DNA of 64,000 bases from Candidatus Omnitrophota bacterium (GCA_018812925.1 JAHJCU010000005.1:196957-260956); one strand, 5' to 3'; numbered from the stretch's first letter, positions 52,952 to 61,644 are shown. A program made the numbers and translations. The notes: generated by a model from the letters alone, not told the origin.

Positions 52952-54036
52952 AACTGTTTCTTTAATAAATACGGCATGCAGAAACTTAATAGAAAGATAT
53001 TAGGAAGCCACATGATTATAAAGGGGTAAAATAATCCTTTTTGGGAAATTCTTTCGCAAACCAGTAGGATAACATAATAAACGATAATTATGGGCAGGCT
53101 TATTCCAAATCCTCTTATTTTGCTTTTACCTTTTATTTTTATACCTAATATAGACCCTATCAAAAGAAAAAACAAAGGGGAAAAAGACAAGGAAAATCTC
53201 TTGTAGATTTCCGTGAGTAAATGATAGGGAATTGTTTTTTGTTTTTTGAAGTCTCTAACGCTTTTGTTAAGCTCTTCTAATTTCATATCCCACGGTTTTT
53301 TATTTACTTCTTTTGCATTTCTTCTTGGCTCAAGTTGGATATCATATGTGTCGAAATTAACCCTGGTAAAATTTATGGGGTTTCCTTCTTCTGCTTCATC
53401 AATAGTTCCGTCAATAAGTTTCAATCTCTGCTGTTTATTGTTTTCGGATATTATTATTTCGCCTTTTTTTGCGACTATAACAGAAGGACTTCCCGTTTCT
53501 TTGAGTTTGAAAACGGTTATGCCTTCTATCTTTTTACCCGTCATTCTATCTATATAAATTTTATAATCTTTAAAACTATCAATGAGAACTTTTTCTTCAA
53601 CAGTTGAGGTAACAATATTTTCTATCTTGAAATCTTCCTGTATTTGTTTAATTCCTAAGTGTGCAGAGGGCGAAACTTCAGCGTGAAGATATAGGCAAAA
53701 TATACTTATCAGAAAAGATAAGCCCAATACCGATAAAATAGCAGCCAAAGGATCAATTCCACAGGATTCCAGCCCCACAACTTCTCCGTCTTGAGACAAT
53801 CTGTTGAAACAATTAACGCTCCCCAATAAAACACCCATTGAAATCGAATAGGGCAGAATGAGGCAAACTATATTAAAAAGCAATGTCATTGTTGTCGCCA
53901 GTCCTATTCTCTCGTCAAAAAAAACGCGCGCCAACGGGAAAAAATTACTTATGAATAAAACGAAAGTAAATATAAAAAACCCCAGCAGGAAAGACGGAAT
54001 AAATTCTTTTATTATGTAAAGCCTTAATATTTTCAT
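52948..54036 (-). CDS. lptF: LPS export permease, LptF/LptG family (first gene)
   Basis: 362 residues with the same six-helix plan and central periplasmic domain as its partner. The N-terminus MKILRLYIIKEFIPSFLLGFFIFTFVLFISNFF and the LSQDGEVVGLESCGIDPLAAILSVLGLSF coupling segment are typical. The two proteins form the membrane part of the LPS transporter that extracts LPS from the inner membrane. A TATAAT box 11 nt before the ATG and the adjoining hairpin array suggest how it is transcribed. Confidence 0.85.
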   Translation of the reverse strand: MKILRLYIIKEFIPSFLLGFFIFTFVLFISNFFPLARVFFDERIGLATTMTLLFNIVCLILPYSISMGVLLGSVNCFNRLSQDGEVVGLESCGIDPLAAILSVLGLSFLISIFCLYLHAEVSPSAHLGIKQIQEDFKIENIVTSTVEEKVLIDSFKDYKIYIDRMTGKKIEGITVFKLKETGSPSVIVAKKGEIIISENNKQQRLKLIDGTIDEAEEGNPINFTRVNFDTYDIQLEPRRNAKEVNKKPWDMKLEELNKSVRDFKKQKTIPYHLLTEIYKRFSLSFSPLFFLLIGSILGIKIKGKSKIRGFGISLPIIIVYYVILLVCERISQKGLFYPFIIMWLPNIFLLSFCMPYLLKKQL

Positions 54037-54047
54037 TATTTATTATG

Positions 54048-54053
54048 ATTATA
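54048..54053 (-). promoter_or_regulatory. Putative -10 box of lptF
   Basis: TATAAT on the minus strand ends 11 nt before the lptF ATG. The spacer and -35 region lie within the first hairpin of array B. Confidence 0.45.
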
Positions 54054-54162
54054 CCCTGCAATTCAAAGAATTGCGGGCACTTAATCTCCCTTTAAGGGAC
54101 TAAATCCCTGAAATCGCATTCGCGATTTCTAGGGGCCGGAAATCCTTTGGATTTCTCGGGGA
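54054..54162. repeat. Hairpin-module array B (four stems)
   Basis: Hairpins at 54054-54077 (CCCTGCAATTC/GAATTGCGGG), 54087-54099 (TCCCTTTAAGGGA), 54106-54134 (CCCTGAAATCGC/GCGATTTCTAGGG) and 54136-54160 (CCGGAAATCC/GGATTTCTCGG). A GGGCACTTA linker follows the first. The rest of the 327-base spacer, 54163-54320, shows no gene or clear structure. Confidence 0.85.
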
Positions 54163-54320
54163 ACAGATTTACCAATTATTTTAAAGTAGCTGGTAGAAAG
54201 TAGCAAGTCCTGTTATATGCTTCCATATCTTTAAATAGTAAGGCGGAGCAATAAAAATCCTTGAGTTTAAGGTTTTCATCCTGCTGTTATTATACGCCTC
54301 TTTATTGGTGCCTTAAATGG

Positions 54321-54350
54321 TTGCAGTATATTTGTTTTATATGCTATAGT
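54321..54350 (+). promoter_or_regulatory. Promoter of the flippase-like gene
   Basis: TTGCAG, 18-nt spacer, TATAGT with a TGC extension. The -10 ends 13 nt before the ATG at 54364. Confidence 0.5.
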
Positions 54351-54363
54351 GCGACAGTTAATT

Positions 54364-55335
54364 ATGAAAAAAAATATCATATTTTTTGTCATCAGAGCGC
54401 TGGTAAGTATTTCTTTGATAGATTTTATTCTGCTTAATCTTGGCAAAGAAAATCTGCAGAGCTTCCCCAGTTATCTTCAAAATGCATCCTATCCTTTTTT
54501 ATTCATTGCAATTTTGTTTTTTGCTGTAGCTGTTACGATAACGACTATCAGGTGGAAGAGATTGTTGGAAGTGCAGGATGTCAAACTTAGTTTTATAGAA
54601 GCATTCCAATTAACATTTATCGGTCTTTTCTTCTCGAATTTTTTGCCCGGTACTTTGGGGGGGGACGCAGTGAAGTTATATTATATTGCAAAACATACCC
54701 GTAAAAATGCCGGCTCTTTGGCTTCTATTCTTATTGACCGGGTGATAGGAATGTCGGCGCTTATTTTTATTGCTATTCCTGTTGTTCTTTTGAATTTCAG
54801 ATATCCTGTTGTTAAAAATCTGTCACCATTGGTTTTTGGTCTGTTTGCGTTTTTCTTGATTACGAGTTTTCTTTTCTTTAATTTTAAAAATACGTTTCTC
54901 TTAAAAAAACTTTTTAAAATTAGATTATTTGGGATAGGTGATAAAATAGCAAACTTTAAAAAAGCATTGGTTCTATATCGAAAAAGTAAAACTATCCTTG
55001 CATTTGCCCTTTCAGTTTCCGTTATTATTCAAATCCTTGTAATATTTGTCTGCTATTTCCTATCCAAATTTCTTAATCTGAATATACCGATTGTATACTT
55101 GTTTCTTTTTATACCTATAATCCAATTGATTGTAGCCATTCCTGTAACAGTCTCAGGGATAGGAACCAGAGAAGTTGCTTTTGTTTTTTTCTTCGCAACC
55201 ACTGCAGGAATTATCCCTAAAATGGATGCATTTGCCTTGAGTATAGTATTTTATCTTGTTATGGTAGCTACCTCGCTTATTGGAGGTGTCGTGTATCTAT
55301 TTAAAGGCGGGGAAATTAAAAAGGTTGATGGTTGA
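54364..55335 (+). CDS. Lysylphosphatidylglycerol synthase TM-region / UPF0104 flippase-like protein
   Basis: 323 residues with about eight membrane helices. The family motif GLFFSNFLPGTLGGDAVKLYYIAKHTR (about 82-108) and DRVIGMSALIFIAIPVV (about 118-134) are clear, as is the later PVTVSGIGTREVAFVFFF (near 262-279). Related proteins act as lipid or glycolipid flippases or inhibitors of lipid transfer; the substrate is unknown. The ATG at 54364 is preferred to a GTG at 54349, as the promoter -10 overlaps the latter. The final residues KKVDG run into TTGATGG-type repeat units. Confidence 0.85.
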   Translation: MKKNIIFFVIRALVSISLIDFILLNLGKENLQSFPSYLQNASYPFLFIAILFFAVAVTITTIRWKRLLEVQDVKLSFIEAFQLTFIGLFFSNFLPGTLGGDAVKLYYIAKHTRKNAGSLASILIDRVIGMSALIFIAIPVVLLNFRYPVVKNLSPLVFGLFAFFLITSFLFFNFKNTFLLKKLFKIRLFGIGDKIANFKKALVLYRKSKTILAFALSVSVIIQILVIFVCYFLSKFLNLNIPIVYLFLFIPIIQLIVAIPVTVSGIGTREVAFVFFFATTAGIIPKMDAFALSIVFYLVMVATSLIGGVVYLFKGGEIKKVDG

Positions 55336-55345
55336 TGGTTTATGG
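55321..55345 (+). repeat. TTTATGG/TTGATGG units after the flippase-like gene
   Basis: GGTTGATGGTTGATGGTTTATGG spans the stop codon. It matches the unit type at 23573-23620. Confidence 0.5.
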
Positions 55346-55419
55346 TAATTGTAAAGTCTAAGATCACTTTGTTAAAATGGTTTTGTTAGATATATAACCT
55401 CAATTTAAGGAGTTTTTAA

Positions 55420-55923
55420 ATGGACAAAAGCTGGATAGACCAATTGAAATTTAAGGACGATGGACTGATGCCTGCAGTTATTCAGGATTATGCCAATGGA
55501 CAAGTATTGATGGTTGGATATATGAATAAAGAAGCTGTTAAATTAACTCTTGAGAGTGGATTGGTGCATTTTTATTCCCGCTCAAGACAGAAAATGTGGA
55601 AAAAAGGGGAAATTTCAGGACACATTCAAAAGGTTAGGGAGATATTATTAGATTGTGACGAAGATACATTGCTTATAAAAATAGAACAAGAATGTGCAAG
55701 TTGTCACAAAGGTTATAGAACCTGTTTTTATAGAAAAGTGAACTCTGACGGCAGTCTTGAAACAATAGAAAAGAAAATTTTCGAACCAAAAGACATTTAC
55801 CTGCGCACCAGTCCCGACGTGGCGTCGGGACGATGCGGGGTTTCGCCTTCAAAAAAAAAGAATTTAGATTGGGGAGGCTTCACAAATAATGGAATTGACA
55901 CAAGAAATGTTGAGGGATATTAA
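55420..55923 (+). CDS. hisI: Phosphoribosyl-AMP cyclohydrolase with a repeat-derived C-terminal extension
   Basis: HisI opens the purine ring of phosphoribosyl-AMP in histidine synthesis. The core (residues 1-127) is complete: SRSRQKMWKKGEISGH, the metal-binding DCDEDTLLIKI, and the zinc residues in ECASCHKGYRTCFYR. Normal HisI proteins end close to FEPKDIY. Here the frame runs on for 40 residues through a palindrome (55803-55840) and into the ribosome site and first codons of the next gene. The extension is probably neutral tail rather than a domain. The phosphoribosyl-ATP pyrophosphatase domain (HisE) is not fused. Confidence 0.93.
   Translation: MDKSWIDQLKFKDDGLMPAVIQDYANGQVLMVGYMNKEAVKLTLESGLVHFYSRSRQKMWKKGEISGHIQKVREILLDCDEDTLLIKIEQECASCHKGYRTCFYRKVNSDGSLETIEKKIFEPKDIYLRTSPDVASGRCGVSPSKKKNLDWGGFTNNGIDTRNVEGY
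55803..55840. repeat. GC-rich palindrome inserted in the hisI 3' end
   Basis: GTCCCGACG-TGG-CGTCGGGAC is a perfect 9-bp stem (55811-55831), with GCACCA before and GATGCGGGG after. The flanks match the leader of the DUF5679 gene (47954-47980, opposite orientation). It is far more GC-rich than its surroundings. Confidence 0.8.
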
Positions 55924-56776
55924 ACCTCAAAAAGATTTTTTCATAGGTGTGGATTCCGATGGTTGTGTTTTTGACACAATGGAGATAAAACAAAAGGAAT
56001 GTTTTATTCCCAATACCATAAAATATTGGAATCTGCAGCCGATTTCTAAATATGTCAGAGAGACAGAGGAGTTTGTAAATCTTTATTCAAGTTGGCGTGG
56101 TATGAATCGATTCCCTGCTTTATTAATGGTCTTTGACTTGCTCAAGGATAGACCTGAGGTTTTGAAAAGAGAATTTAAAATGCCGGAAGTAGGTTCTTTG
56201 AGAGACTGGATAAAAAAAGAACCAAAGCTTGGGAATCCTTCTCTTAAGGATATTGTGGAGGAAATGGGTGACGCAGTACTTAAAAAAACTCTTCAGTGGA
56301 GTGAAGCTGTTAATAAAGCAGTTTCTGAAATCGTTAAAGATATTCCACCCTTTTCCTTTGCGAAAAAATCACTTGTAAAAGCTCAAGAAAAAGCTGATTT
56401 AATTGTTGTATCCACCACTCCAAACGAAGCTTTAGAAAGAGAGTGGGATGAACACAAATTAGCGCAATATGTAAGAGCTATTTGCGGGCAGGAGCTTGGT
56501 AAGAAACGGAAGCAGTTAGAGTTGGCGTCCGGAGGCAAATACAAAAAAGAACATATATTAATGGTGGGTGACGCTTTGGGTGATATGCAGGCTGCAAGAG
56601 AAAACGATGCTTTGTTTTATCCGATTAACCCCGGCAGAGAAGATGAAAGCTGGGAAAAGTTTTATAATGAAGCTTTAGATAGATTTTTTGCTGAAGAATA
56701 TGCAGGGACCTATGAGTTGAGACTTATAGGAAAATTTGAGAAATATCTGCCAAGTATTCCGCCATGGAAAAAATGA
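55889..56776 (+). CDS. HAD-superfamily hydrolase
   Basis: 295 residues. Motif I is DSDGCVFDTME (about 22-32), in which the nucleophile Asp is kept and the usual DxDGT/V is DSDGC. A helical cap (about 45-165) follows. Motif II is the TTP in IVVSTTPNEAL (about 173-183), motif III a Lys in KKRKQLELA, and motif IV VGDALGDMQAA (about 227-237). It should be a phosphatase or phosphomutase of unknown substrate. GGAGG lies 10 nt before the ATG, within the extended hisI frame, giving a 35-base overlap. Confidence 0.85.
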   Translation: MELTQEMLRDIKPQKDFFIGVDSDGCVFDTMEIKQKECFIPNTIKYWNLQPISKYVRETEEFVNLYSSWRGMNRFPALLMVFDLLKDRPEVLKREFKMPEVGSLRDWIKKEPKLGNPSLKDIVEEMGDAVLKKTLQWSEAVNKAVSEIVKDIPPFSFAKKSLVKAQEKADLIVVSTTPNEALEREWDEHKLAQYVRAICGQELGKKRKQLELASGGKYKKEHILMVGDALGDMQAARENDALFYPINPGREDESWEKFYNEALDRFFAEEYAGTYELRLIGKFEKYLPSIPPWKK

Positions 56777-56794
56777 GGAGTGTAAAATAATCAT

Positions 56795-58012
56795 ATGAAC
56801 TGGTTACCGATTGTTACATTGTTTGCGGGTTTTATTTTGGGGCTGGTTGTTGCATTTGTAATTAGGTTAATGCATGTAAAATCAGCAGGAGAAGGCGAAA
56901 CTGAACGTAAGGCTGCCATGGATGCCATCATAGAAAATATTAAAGCAAGTTTTGGAAGCTTATCTCTTGATGCTCTTAAAAAATCCACTGAAGAATCCCT
57001 TAAATTATCGAAAGAAATCTTAGGCAGGGAAAGGGAAGTAAATGTTAAGGAATTAAACGAGAAAAAAGGTCTTATTGACCTACAACTGAAGAATATGACT
57101 ACTAAGTTAGAAGATGCATCTAAACTTATGAAAGCACTTGAGAAAGATAGAGAAAATAAATTCGGAGAGCTTACTGAGCAGCTTAAAAAAGCCGGCGAAC
57201 AAACTAAATATCTTACGGAAACAACTGTTACTCTTCGTGAAGCATTATCAAGCACAAAAGCAAGAGGACAATGGGGCGAAAGAATGGCAGAGGATGTGCT
57301 GCGGCTTGTTGGTCTTATTGAAAATGTTAATTACGAAAAACAAAAAGCGGTTGATGAGGGGCGTACAAGGCCTGATTTCACTTTTTTCTTACCCAATCAT
57401 CGGAAACTTAATATGGATGTTAAATTCCCTTTGGATAATTATATGAAGTTTCTGGAAGCTGATTCAGTGTCCGATAAAGCAAACTTTCGCAACAATTTTT
57501 TAAAGGATGTTAAGGCAAGAGCCAAAGAGATTACAACCCGTGAATATATCAATCCGGAGAAAAACACGGTTGATTGTGCGCTTTTATTCATTCCTAATGA
57601 ACAGGTTTATGCCTTTATAAATGAACAGGATCGTTCAATTATTGATGAAGGACTTAATAAAAAGATAATTTTTTGTTCGCCTATGACTCTTTATGCAATT
57701 TTGGTAGTTATCCGTCGGGCGGTTGAAAATTTTGCGATGGAAAAAACTTCAAACGAGATACTTTCTTTGTTAGGCGAAATCAAAAAACAATGGAGTGCAT
57801 TTGTCGGGAAAATGGAGATGATGGGCAAGCGCATTGCAGAAGCACAGAAAGAATACGATTCTCTTGCTACTACTAGAAAACGTCAGCTTGACAGGTCTTT
57901 TAATAAGATTGAAGAATTAAGCAAACAGCGCGGGTTGCCGATAGAGTCCACGGTTAAAGATGTAGAGGCGTTGTCTTTAGTTGAAGAAGAAATTAAAGAG
58001 GAGGATATTTAA
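56795..58012 (+). CDS. rmuC: DNA recombination protein RmuC
   Basis: 405 residues: an N-terminal membrane helix (about 5-25), a coiled coil (about 60-150) and the RmuC nuclease-like domain (about 155-365). Its marks are ARGQWGERMAEDVLRLVGLIENVNY, RPDFTFFLPNHRKLNMDVKFPLDNYMKFLEA and CALLFIPNEQVYAFINE. RmuC limits inverted-repeat recombination in E. coli, which is of interest in a genome so rich in inverted repeats. It is 18 bases after the HAD gene and converges with proC. Confidence 0.92.
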   Translation: MNWLPIVTLFAGFILGLVVAFVIRLMHVKSAGEGETERKAAMDAIIENIKASFGSLSLDALKKSTEESLKLSKEILGREREVNVKELNEKKGLIDLQLKNMTTKLEDASKLMKALEKDRENKFGELTEQLKKAGEQTKYLTETTVTLREALSSTKARGQWGERMAEDVLRLVGLIENVNYEKQKAVDEGRTRPDFTFFLPNHRKLNMDVKFPLDNYMKFLEADSVSDKANFRNNFLKDVKARAKEITTREYINPEKNTVDCALLFIPNEQVYAFINEQDRSIIDEGLNKKIIFCSPMTLYAILVVIRRAVENFAMEKTSNEILSLLGEIKKQWSAFVGKMEMMGKRIAEAQKEYDSLATTRKRQLDRSFNKIEELSKQRGLPIESTVKDVEALSLVEEEIKEEDI

Positions 58013-58021
58013 AAACAAGGT

Positions 58022-58861
58022 TTATTTTGAAAGCTCTTTGCTTCTCTCTTCCGCTTTTTTGATTGCCTCTATCAGAGTTTCTTTCCATTTTTTACTCTTT
58101 AAGACTTTAAATGCAGTTTCAGTTGTGCCTTTAGGAGAGGTTACTCTTTGTCTTAGGTTAGTGGGACACTCTCCTTTTTCTATCATTTTTGCTGCGCCAA
58201 TTATTGTCTTAACAGAAAGAGTTTTCGCTTGTTCTTTTGTAAGCCCTAACTCAATTCCGGCCTTGGCCATTGCTTCTAACATATAGAATACATAAGCAGG
58301 TCCTGAACCGGAAATAGCCGTGACAGCATCTAACTTTTCTTCTTCTAATTTAATCACTTTCCCTAAACTTCCCAAAATTTTTACCACTACGCCTTCTAAC
58401 ATTTCTGCTATTGTTTTATTTTCTTTTGATACCGTTGCTGATACGGCATAAGCAGATATTCCTTCGCCTATTAAAGCAGGCAAATTGGGCATCACTCTTA
58501 TTATTGGTATTGTTTTTTGAATGATTTTTTCTATAAACGATATCTTTATTCCTGCAGCTATTGATATTATCAAGTGTGAATTGTTCAAAAAAGGAGATAT
58601 TTCTTTGAGCAGTGCTTCCATATCCTGTGGTTTTACCGCAAGTATTATTACAGAGGAGTTTTCAATTAAAGATTTATTGTCTTTGGCGGAATTAATTCCC
58701 TGATGTTTATTTTTTACGAATTGGAGTCTTTCTTCCTGTTTTTCGCTTATAGTTATATGATTTTTATCAAATATATTCTTCTTTAATAATCCGGCCAGCG
58801 AAGCTTCTCCCATATTGCCACAGCCGATTATTCCAATCCTTATATTTTTTATATCAAACAA
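58022..58861 (-). CDS. proC: Pyrroline-5-carboxylate reductase
   Basis: ProC makes proline from pyrroline-5-carboxylate. The 279 residues start with the NAD(P) loop IGIIGCGNMGEASLAG (about 8-23). ILAVKPQDMEALL lies near 73 and the diagnostic AVTAISGSGPAYVFYMLEAMAKAGIELGL near 180-208. The start codon is TTG at 58861, preceded by GGAGG at 6 nt; no better ATG exists. GQG-type ending motifs TSPKGTTETAFKVL are in place. Confidence 0.95.
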   Translation of the reverse strand: MFDIKNIRIGIIGCGNMGEASLAGLLKKNIFDKNHITISEKQEERLQFVKNKHQGINSAKDNKSLIENSSVIILAVKPQDMEALLKEISPFLNNSHLIISIAAGIKISFIEKIIQKTIPIIRVMPNLPALIGEGISAYAVSATVSKENKTIAEMLEGVVVKILGSLGKVIKLEEEKLDAVTAISGSGPAYVFYMLEAMAKAGIELGLTKEQAKTLSVKTIIGAAKMIEKGECPTNLRQRVTSPKGTTETAFKVLKSKKWKETLIEAIKKAEERSKELSK

Positions 58862-58885
58862 GATTTGCCTCCTTTTAATAAACAG

Positions 58886-58914
58886 ATTCTATCACCCCTG
58901 AACTGTTCTATCAA
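58886..58914 (-). promoter_or_regulatory. Promoter of proC
   Basis: Minus-strand TTGATA, 17-nt spacer, TAGAAT, with a leader of about 18 nt carrying GGAGG. Confidence 0.65.
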
Positions 58915-58924
58915 TCGCTTCTTC

Positions 58925-58933
58925 TGATATAAT
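58925..58933 (+). promoter_or_regulatory. Possible extended -10 upstream of maf
   Basis: TGATATAAT. It diverges from the proC promoter and lies about 177 nt before the maf ATG, so the leader would include the hairpins at 59027-59097. Confidence 0.4.
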
Positions 58934-59026
58934 CTCTTATTCGCCTTTACAAAAGATCTAAACTGTTTTGTTTTATTCAAAGAAGGCGAAACAAAATGGC
59001 GGTTGCTGTGACTATACTGGCGGATA

Positions 59027-59097
59027 ACCCCCGTCGCTTTGATTTGCGGAGCAAATCAGAGGGGGTAAATCAATGTACCACGGGCGTAATCCCGTGG
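59027..59097 (+). repeat. Two hairpins in the maf leader
   Basis: ACCCCC (59027-59032) with GGGGGT (59061-59066) encloses GATTTGC-GGA-GCAAATC. A second stem is CCACGGG-CGTAAT-CCCGTGG (59078-59097). They resemble the hairpin arrays A to C in layout (C/G lower stem, variable AT-rich upper stem). Confidence 0.7.
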
Positions 59098-59109
59098 GCT
59101 TCATTAAAA

Positions 59110-59727
59110 ATGGAAATAATTCTTGCGTCTGCTTCTTTACAAAGAAAAGAACTTCTAAAGAAAATTATCAGAGAGTTTAAAATTGTTCCTGCCGATGTCG
59201 ATGAAAATATTGCTGTTAATCAAAGTGACTTTCCCAAGATTGCAGAAAAACTTGCCTTAAAAAAAGCGGAGGTAATAGCAGGGAAATATCCTAAATCGCT
59301 TGTTATAGGAGCTGATACTATTGTAGAAATGGGTGGTAGAATCTATGGCAAACCTAAAGATGATATGGAAGCCGTAGAAATTCTAAAAGAACTCAAGGGA
59401 ACCGTTCAAAGAGTTATAACAGGCATAGCTGTTCTGTGTAAAGAAAAAAATATTTGTCTCGTAGACTCTGGAATAACCCAAGTAAAAATGAAAAATGATA
59501 TAAGTGATGAAGAAATAGAAAATTATGTAAAAAGCGGCGAAGGAGAAAATAAGGCGGGAAGTTATGCGGTTCAGGAGGAAGGTGACAAATTCATTGAATG
59601 GATGAAGGGCGATTATTATAATGTGGTGGGATTGCCTTTAAGAAAACTTTCCAAAATGCTAAAAGAAGCAAAAGTTCAATGGAATTTAGAAATCAATTTA
59701 ATATACAATAAAAACAATGGCAGATAA
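59110..59727 (+). CDS. maf: Maf-like nucleotide pyrophosphatase
   Basis: 205 residues. LASASLQRKELLKKI (about 5-19; family S/A-x-S-P/x-R-R-x-x-L) and the central VIGADTIVEMGGRIYGKPKDDMEAVEILKELKG (about 71-103) are typical, as is the SYAVQEEG region (usually AGxYxIQGxG). Maf proteins hydrolyse non-canonical or methylated nucleotides. I start at 59110, where the family N-terminus begins; an in-frame ATG at 58996 would put two hairpins in the coding part. The stop overlaps the next gene by 11 bases. Confidence 0.92.
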   Translation: MEIILASASLQRKELLKKIIREFKIVPADVDENIAVNQSDFPKIAEKLALKKAEVIAGKYPKSLVIGADTIVEMGGRIYGKPKDDMEAVEILKELKGTVQRVITGIAVLCKEKNICLVDSGITQVKMKNDISDEEIENYVKSGEGENKAGSYAVQEEGDKFIEWMKGDYYNVVGLPLRKLSKMLKEAKVQWNLEINLIYNKNNGR

Positions 59728-61579
59728 TAAATTTAGAATTATCCGTATCGGTCTTTTGTTTTTGCTATTCATTATTCCCCTTGGAAGATTTCCTATATCT
59801 TTCTCGGAATCTTTGAATTTGCCGCAACTTATAACAGTTTACGCTATTTTTTTATTGCTTCTTTTTATTTATTGGATGTATATTGTTTCATTTAAAGAAA
59901 AAAGTAATTTCGTTAAAACCAACTCCCTATATATTCCTTTGGGATTGTTTTTTCTATGGAGCGTATTGTCATTGATATGGACCGTAAGCATCCCTGCGAC
60001 TTTTACTCAAGTTTACTATTTTCTATTTTATTTGCTTGCCTTTTTTATCTCTTTCAATGTAGTAGAAAATGACAAAGATAGAAAAAAATTCCTTGAGGTT
60101 TTATTGTTCTCCGCTTTAATAGTATCTATTTATGCAATACATCAGTATTTTTGGGGATTGGAAGAGACACGGCAATATCTTCAAATGTATAAAAATGAAA
60201 TAACACTTGCTGGTTCCGGTAATTTTATGTCACGGCTAAATACAGATAGAGCATTTTCAACATTTCTATATCCCAATACTTTAGCCACGTTTCTTATGAT
60301 GGTTTTTCCTTTCTCAATTTTTTGCGCTATCTTTTATTCAAAAACAGGAGCTCATAAAAGTCATGTTCTTGCTGTAAGAGGGCTTTCTTTTATTTTATCT
60401 TTGCTTATTCTCTTTGCATTTATGCTTACATTCTCTAAGGGCGGAACAGTTGTTTTAATTCTTTCTTGGCTTTTGTTTTTGCTGTTTAAAGTTCCTAAAT
60501 CGCGCAAGATAATAGCGGTTATCGGTTTTGTTTTTTTGCTCGCTTTTACAATATTTTATGTATATAACGATGACTATATCGAAAGTAAATTACAGCCGGT
60601 CAAAGCTTCTTCAAGAGTAAGAGGGGAGTATTGGCGGGCAGGTTTAGAAATGCTCAAAGAAAAACCTCTTGTTGGTTTTGGGCTGGGCAGTTTCGGTAGA
60701 ATTTATGCAAAGTATAAATTGCCCAAAGCCGAAGAAACGCAGATGGCTCATAACGATTTTCTTCAAATATGGACAGAACTTGGGGCTGTGGGATTTTTAA
60801 TATTCTTAAATATTTTTATCTTTTACTTCAGGCAAATGAATCGACAAATAAAAAAAATCGACAATCTCTCATCAATTCAGAAGGTCTTTATTTGCGGAGG
60901 GTATGTTTCAGTTCTATCTTTTGCATTTCATTCTTTGGGAGATTTTAGTTTTTATGTTTTTAACGTTCCTGCCATTCTTTTTATGATTATGGGTGTTTCG
61001 TTGAGCATAAATTGCGAAGAGAAAAAAGTTAAAAACAAAAAATTACTCTTTGCTCCCTTATTTGTTGTGACAGTTTTTATTATTTTCTTGCTTTTTAGAG
61101 TTTTTGCAGCCGAAGGACATTATTCAAACGCGATGAACTCTGATAATTCAGATGAAGCTATAAAGGAACTCAAACTTTCCGTTCATTATTTACCTTTCGG
61201 GGAAAGTGAATACAGAATAGGCTACCATTATATTTTAAGCCAACTTTATAAACAAAAAATGTTTCAGGAAAGAAAAGATTTTACTCCAGCAATAATCGAG
61301 CATTTGAATCAAGCTATAAAATATGACAAGTGCCGTTCTCTTTACTACAGGGAATTGGCTTGGATAAGTTTATTTAAAAATGATAAAGAAAAAGCGATGG
61401 AATACATAGAAAAAGCAATTTCTTGCTATCCTACTAATGGAGTTAATCATCTCGTGATGGGGGATATTTATATAGCTATAAATAAGAAAGATGAAGCATT
61501 AAGAGAATATCAAATAGCCTTGGAGTATGATGTCTCTCTGAAAGAAGGAACAGACAAGAGAATACAAGAGCTTAAATAA
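59717..61579 (+). CDS. O-antigen ligase/polymerase-like protein (Wzy_C) with TPR tail
   Basis: 620 residues. About 11-12 membrane helices cover residues 8-460. The Wzy_C domain contains AFSTFLYPNTLATFLMM (about 188-204), SKGGTVVLILSWLLFL, RGEYWRAGLEMLKEKPLVGFGLGSFG (about 302-327) and MAHNDFLQIWTELGAVGFLIF (about 343-363), the usual periplasmic-loop motifs with Arg and His. The last 130 residues are helical with TPR-like repeats (ALREYQIALEYD near the end). It may join glycans to lipid A core or polymerise a surface glycan. It starts inside maf. Confidence 0.88.
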   Translation: MADNKFRIIRIGLLFLLFIIPLGRFPISFSESLNLPQLITVYAIFLLLLFIYWMYIVSFKEKSNFVKTNSLYIPLGLFFLWSVLSLIWTVSIPATFTQVYYFLFYLLAFFISFNVVENDKDRKKFLEVLLFSALIVSIYAIHQYFWGLEETRQYLQMYKNEITLAGSGNFMSRLNTDRAFSTFLYPNTLATFLMMVFPFSIFCAIFYSKTGAHKSHVLAVRGLSFILSLLILFAFMLTFSKGGTVVLILSWLLFLLFKVPKSRKIIAVIGFVFLLAFTIFYVYNDDYIESKLQPVKASSRVRGEYWRAGLEMLKEKPLVGFGLGSFGRIYAKYKLPKAEETQMAHNDFLQIWTELGAVGFLIFLNIFIFYFRQMNRQIKKIDNLSSIQKVFICGGYVSVLSFAFHSLGDFSFYVFNVPAILFMIMGVSLSINCEEKKVKNKKLLFAPLFVVTVFIIFLLFRVFAAEGHYSNAMNSDNSDEAIKELKLSVHYLPFGESEYRIGYHYILSQLYKQKMFQERKDFTPAIIEHLNQAIKYDKCRSLYYRELAWISLFKNDKEKAMEYIEKAISCYPTNGVNHLVMGDIYIAINKKDEALREYQIALEYDVSLKEGTDKRIQELK

Positions 61580-61644
61580 GCATAGCGAGAATTTGCAAGA
61601 AGTCTCGGTTTCTGGTTTAATTGAACTCGAAAGAGAGTGTGAAA

